This document shows positions 30,810 to 33,749 of a stretch of 33,749 nt of DNA, in pieces. The stretch's first letter is position 1; every line of letters begins with the position of its first letter. This DNA comes from a virus: the IMG/VR virus record IMGVR_UViG_3300044675_000735, positions 1 through 33,749 of that record. One strand, 5' to 3'. Position numbers and translations under genes: made by a program. Under the pieces are notes generated by a model, which was not told the DNA's origin, ran no database searches, and saw only the letters and a list, made by a program, of their open reading frames with translations.

Positions 30810-32269
30810 TATTGTTCCTTTAAATTTAACGTATAAATTTTATACTCAAACTTCTCATCATTATAAATTTTCATTCGTTCGATAAAATGTTCAAGTGTAA
30901 AATTCTTTCTACTCTTATATGTCATGTCATCTGATATGTCATATAAAATAGCTTCTTTTTTATTATCCCCTAAACGCAAGCCTCGACCAATCGATTGAAG
31001 TGTTCTAATCTTACTCTTGCTTGGTGAAGCAAAAATAACATTGTGTAGATTACGAATGTTAATACCAGTAGAGAATGTGCCGTATGATGCTACGATGATT
31101 GCATTCTCTTCTTCTTCAGTAATTCTACGAACTTCTTCTCTCTCATTTACGCCAACTGCGCCGTGAATAAAGAACACAGGTCTATTTTCTTCTACTGCGT
31201 CCTTAATCATATTATACAATATTTTACCGTGTTTGTCAACAAATTGATATAGCAAAAGCGTATTGCCTTCTAGACTCATTGTTAAGTTTTTGATGAATTT
31301 ATTTCTTGAAGGTTTACCTATGATGTAATTGATTTCATCTTGATATTTAAAATTCTTACCTAGCTTACATGATTCTTCGTTATGCTTAAGCACCAATGCT
31401 TTAATTCTAAACTTCGCTAATCGTCCAGAGTCAATCAATTCCTTTGTTGTTGTTATCTGTTTGACTTTACCGAACAAACCTTCTAAGACTAATCGATGTG
31501 TCTGTGTTCCATCTAACGTACCTGTGAGACCAAATCTATATTTACACTCAGTCAGTTTTGTCAAAATAGATATCAACGACTTTGCTTTGAACAAGTGTGC
31601 TTCATCGCCTACAACTAATCCAAATTCATCAAACCACTTCTTTGGCATCTTGTAAATTGATTGCCATGTAGATATGACAATGGGGCAATCAGTTTGTTTG
31701 CTTGCACCCGACATGATCTGATGTATATATTTATCACTCTCAAACCCATAGTCTTCAAAGTCTTTGTATAGCTGTGCGACAAGGGAGATAGTGGGAACAA
31801 TGATAAGAGTCTTGCAATTTAAATATCTTGCAATAAGATATATGATGAGAGACTTGCCAGATGCTGTGGGTGATACTAACAAGTTTCTTCTACTGCGTAC
31901 TGCATGAATGAATGCTTCTATTTGATAGTCTCTCACTTCAAATGGAATGCCTAACGTATCGATAAAGTCTTTTGCTTCTGCTACTGAAAATTCATCATAC
32001 GTTTCTACAGACTTATCAAATTCAATTTCATACTCACGCTCTTTAGCGAACTTGATTAAGTGTGGAATTAAGCCGTAATAGATTTGTCTGTTCTGAGAAT
32101 TGAATAGGCGTATCTTTCCATCCCATATTTTATTTCTAAATGCAGGCATGAATTTGTAGCCGGGAACGTAGAACGTGAAGTATTCATTCAACTCCATTGC
32201 ATCGGAGTTCTCACACTTGATGTGTGCGTAGACTTCATCTACTTTTGAGATATAGAGTTTATTGTACAC
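30809..32269 (-). CDS. uvsW: UvsW helicase (SF2)
   Basis: This 486-residue protein matches T4 UvsW (502 residues), a helicase that remodels forks and R-loops and turns replication from origins to recombination. The N-terminal phage-specific domain has FRNKIWDGKIRLFN. Helicase motifs follow: DYQIEAF (Q-like), SPTASGKS (Walker A), DEAHLF (motif II), FGLTGTL (III), and SYGTFSTGINIRN and SIGRGLRLGD (V, VI). It overlaps uvsY by 11 bp. Gene order uvsY-uvsW and overlap suit joint expression from the uvsY promoter. Confidence 0.96.
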   Translation of the reverse strand: MYNKLYISKVDEVYAHIKCENSDAMELNEYFTFYVPGYKFMPAFRNKIWDGKIRLFNSQNRQIYYGLIPHLIKFAKEREYEIEFDKSVETYDEFSVAEAKDFIDTLGIPFEVRDYQIEAFIHAVRSRRNLLVSPTASGKSLIIYLIARYLNCKTLIIVPTISLVAQLYKDFEDYGFESDKYIHQIMSGASKQTDCPIVISTWQSIYKMPKKWFDEFGLVVGDEAHLFKAKSLISILTKLTECKYRFGLTGTLDGTQTHRLVLEGLFGKVKQITTTKELIDSGRLAKFRIKALVLKHNEESCKLGKNFKYQDEINYIIGKPSRNKFIKNLTMSLEGNTLLLYQFVDKHGKILYNMIKDAVEENRPVFFIHGAVGVNEREEVRRITEEEENAIIVASYGTFSTGINIRNLHNVIFASPSKSKIRTLQSIGRGLRLGDNKKEAILYDISDDMTYKSRKNFTLEHFIERMKIYNDEKFEYKIYTLNLKEQ

Positions 32270-32696
32270 CTTGCGTAAACTTCTTCCATTCTATAGCGTT
32301 CTTAATCTGAAAGTTGCGTTGGTTGACGTTCTTAAGTACTTCTTCCAAAAACGCTAACTTTTCTTTTTGATTGATTATGCGAACATTGTTGTGTATAATA
32401 TCTTTATCAGAATCAAGGTACATATCAACTTCATTCTTCATTAGACGCTTAACGAATGGCTCCCAATTGAGTTCGTCAAGTTCTTCTTGTGAAAGTTTTC
32501 CATTGTAATACTCATACTTCTTCAAAGATAAATCTTTGCTTTGAAACTCAAGTGCTTTGAGTTTGCGTCTTTCGTCAAAATAAATTTTGAGATATTTGCT
32601 GTGTAATTCTGGTATCTTTAAAGATGCGATACCTAACTCTGTGGAGTCAACTGTAGCGTCTAGTCTCCACTCTTCCATCATTTGGTCTAATGTCAT
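32259..32696 (-). CDS. uvsY: UvsY recombination mediator
   Basis: This 145-residue protein matches T4 UvsY (137 residues), which loads UvsX on gp32-coated single-stranded DNA. Shared features are the opening with DQMMEEWRLDATVDSTELG, the central YLKIYFDERRKLKALEFQ and KKYEYYNGK, and the C-terminal helix ending NFQIKNAIEWKKFTQG. A strong sigma70 promoter (32729-32757) and a GAGG site precede it, in agreement with early expression. It is located next to uvsW as in T4. Confidence 0.9.
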   Translation of the reverse strand: MTLDQMMEEWRLDATVDSTELGIASLKIPELHSKYLKIYFDERRKLKALEFQSKDLSLKKYEYYNGKLSQEELDELNWEPFVKRLMKNEVDMYLDSDKDIIHNNVRIINQKEKLAFLEEVLKNVNQRNFQIKNAIEWKKFTQGVQ

Positions 32697-32728
32697 AATA
32701 ATTCCTCAAGTCAATATTCGTATTCATC

Positions 32729-32757
32729 ATAATAACACAATTTTAGGTAAATGTCAA
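32729..32757 (-). promoter_or_regulatory. Sigma70 promoter of the uvsY-uvsW unit
   Basis: The minus strand reads TTGACA (32752-32757), a 17-bp spacer and TATTAT (32729-32734), preceded by TGT. The stop codon of the tail-tube-like gene (32754-32756) is inside the -35. Confidence 0.85.
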
Positions 32758-33269
32758 ATATTTGTTGCTTCGTAGTAGCCGTAATTGAACACTGCCGTTG
32801 ATGTAACAAACTCTTGATTATCTGTAGTTGTGAAGTTCATTTCTCCAAGTTCTGTTGGGTACATATCAGTGAAGTCAAATCTTAAATTTGGATTGTTTGA
32901 ATTCGACTTTATGAATAACGTTGCATCGGATGTGGTGCTAGTGACAGAGCCTGGTTTGCCTGTGAGTGTTCCAACTTTATTGTATCCTTTTGGATTGCCT
33001 AGCTGTGTGATCCAATTGTATAGTTCGAGCCAAGACTGCATGTCCTCATCGACAAGAAACGTCAGCGACAATGTGCCAAATGTGATTTGATTTCCTGGAA
33101 TACTTACCGCAGAAAATGGCGTATTGATTGAACTAGATTGTAATGAAAGTCCAGGCAAATTTACGCCCTGCACTAGATACGTAAAATTTGGAATTCTCTT
33201 AAGAACAAAATCAAACTTGTTGTTTGAAAGATAACTTCTATTCACGGGTGTTGTTGTTAGCGTAGCCAT
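32754..33269 (-). CDS. Tail-tube-like virion protein
   Basis: This 171-residue, mostly beta protein has the look of the gp19/gp54 tail tube family: FDFVLKRIPNFTYLVQGVNLPG near the N-terminus (the F-x-V strand and LPG loop), ITFGTLSLTFLVDEDMQSWLELYNWI in the middle, and a C-terminal MYPTELGEMNFTTTDNQEF that fits the strand GxLxxxW/F of tube proteins. It is not certain which T4 protein it corresponds to. It has a strong AGAGGAGA site and a late-promoter-like box 20 bp upstream, and lies between gp23 and uvsY, apart from the other tail genes. Confidence 0.72.
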   Translation of the reverse strand: MATLTTTPVNRSYLSNNKFDFVLKRIPNFTYLVQGVNLPGLSLQSSSINTPFSAVSIPGNQITFGTLSLTFLVDEDMQSWLELYNWITQLGNPKGYNKVGTLTGKPGSVTSTTSDATLFIKSNSNNPNLRFDFTDMYPTELGEMNFTTTDNQEFVTSTAVFNYGYYEATNI

Positions 33270-33288
33270 ATTGTCTCCTCTTGTCTTC

Positions 33289-33296
33289 TATTTATG
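33289..33296 (-). promoter_or_regulatory. Late promoter variant (CATAAATA)
   Basis: The minus strand reads CATAAATA, one base from the T4 late box, 20 bp before the ATG of the tail-tube-like gene and just after the gp23 terminator. Position supports it; the changed first base lowers certainty. Confidence 0.5.
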
Positions 33297-33301
33297 CAGA
33301 C

Positions 33302-33330
33302 AAAAAAAGAGGGCCCTAAGGCCCTCTTTT
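33302..33330 (-). terminator. Strong intrinsic terminator after gp23
   Basis: An 11-bp stem (33305-33315 with 33320-33330; core GAGGGCC/GGCCCTC) with a 4-nt loop is followed on the minus strand by a run of T residues. It ends the capsid transcript about 30 bp past the gp23 stop. Confidence 0.92.
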
Positions 33331-33358
33331 AAATACCGATGTATCTCGGCTTAATCGA

Positions 33359-33749
33359 TTACATCAAGTTGCTAATTGCAATTCTACGATAGTAGATGTT
33401 CTTGTTAGAGAACGACAATGCACCGTCAGCGGCAGATGTTGCGAATGGGTTTGCGACCATACCGTAACGTGTCTTGAATCCAATTTTTGGTTGGAATGTG
33501 TCTTGACCAACTGCACGAACCATTTGCAACGGAACGTATGGGCAGTAGAACAAGCCAGCATCAAAAGCTGAAGTGCCTTTGTAACCGATTGTTGCATAGT
33601 GTGTACCAGATGTTGCGGCAAAGTATGGATCGATATAAACCTTGATACGACCATTCAATACACCAGCGAATGTGTTACCTGTGTCATCAACTTGCAAGTT
33701 GTTTGCAAGTGCTGGAGTGTAATCAAGAACACCAGCCATTTGCAATGCA
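33359..33749 (-). CDS. 23: Major capsid protein gp23, C-terminal part
   Basis: About 130 C-terminal residues are visible; the gene continues past the right edge. The sequence matches T4 gp23 near its end: LNGRIKVYIDPYFA, YATIGYKGTSAFDAGLFYCPYVPLQ, FQPKIGFKTRYGMVANPF, and the final KNIYYRRIAISNLM, like the T4 ending NAYFRRVYVKGI. gp23 forms the hexamers of the head and is the most abundant virion protein. A strong terminator lies behind it. No start codon is in the window. Confidence 0.96.
   Translation of the reverse strand, partial: ALQMAGVLDYTPALANNLQVDDTGNTFAGVLNGRIKVYIDPYFAATSGTHYATIGYKGTSAFDAGLFYCPYVPLQMVRAVGQDTFQPKIGFKTRYGMVANPFATSAADGALSFSNKNIYYRRIAISNLM

Noticed and set aside
31712-31722. 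A TATTTATC stretch inside uvsW as a late promoter
   Set aside because: It reads GATAAATA on the minus strand and lies deep inside a gene with no start codon nearby.
1-33749. Cyanophage origin
   Set aside because: The gene set is shared with cyanophages but no photosynthesis or cyanobacterial metabolism gene is seen, and a signal peptide protein plus consensus sigma70 promoters suit a proteobacterial host.
1-33749. CRISPR arrays, insertion sequences, integrase or attachment sites
   Set aside because: No regular repeat-spacer array, transposase or integrase frame was found; the only mobile-type gene is the HNH endonuclease.

Overview
The window is a stretch of a T4-like myovirus genome, and every convincing gene lies on the minus strand. 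The evidence is an almost complete set of T4-type replication, recombination and transcription genes: DNA polymerase gp43, clamp gp45, clamp loader gp44/gp62, RegA, helicase gp41, UvsX, UvsY, UvsW, nuclease gp46/gp47, the late sigma factor gp55, a DsbA-type protein, and the C-terminal end of the major capsid protein gp23. Host-like sigma70 promoters, T4-type late promoters (TATAAATA) and an Sec-type signal peptide gene point to a Gram-negative, probably proteobacterial, host. Small Hsp20, CobS-like AAA+ and 2OG-Fe(II) oxygenase genes recall phages of freshwater and marine bacteria. No photosynthesis gene is seen, so a cyanobacterial host is not supported.

Layout in the direction of transcription (right to left): gp23 end and terminator (33.3-33.7 kb); a tail-tube-like virion protein; uvsY, uvsW, a small Sm-like protein and gp55 (29.7-32.7 kb); gp47, an inserted 2OG oxygenase and gp46 (26.2-29.6 kb); small conserved genes, a second 2OG oxygenase, dCMP deaminase, a small conserved phage protein, a methyltransferase and a TET-associated-type glycosyltransferase (22.6-26.2 kb), together a possible DNA-modification or nucleotide cluster; an HNH endonuclease with a resolvase-type helix-turn-helix tail (22.0-22.6 kb); a metallopeptidase-VWA protein and a MoxR/CobS-like AAA+ ATPase (17.8-21.2 kb); a late glycosyltransferase and a DUF3310 protein; the replisome block 45-dsbA-44-nuclease-like-62-regA (13.3-16.5 kb); a signal peptide protein, a winged-helix protein, a structured RNA, a small protein and Hsp20 (11.7-13.2 kb); a second Sm-like protein and gp43; a coiled-coil/membrane pair, a cytidylyltransferase, uvsX, a gp40-like gene and gp41 (4.2-11.7 kb); then small genes, a ligase-like protein, a nuclease-fold-like protein and a truncated nucleotidyltransferase (1-4.1 kb).

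Two promoter classes can be read by eye. Eight sites have close to consensus -35/-10 boxes with 16-17 bp spacing and should serve early expression of replication genes. Four perfect TATAAATA boxes and one variant precede genes expected to be late. gp55, encoded here, is the factor that reads the late boxes and works with gp45, also encoded here. Genes are packed with ATGA or TAATG overlaps, and no gene-free gap exceeds about 170 bp.

The most novel-looking item is a roughly 130-nt structured RNA between a late promoter and an intrinsic terminator (12.58-12.72 kb), in which one strand of a closing helix is also one strand of the terminator. Other items for a second look are the MoxR/VWA pair with its own promoters, the oxygenase genes of low G+C content inserted into T4 core operons, the KWDG ligase-like protein, the PD-(D/E)XK-like gene between the two clamp-loader genes, and a possible antisense promoter upstream of gp55.
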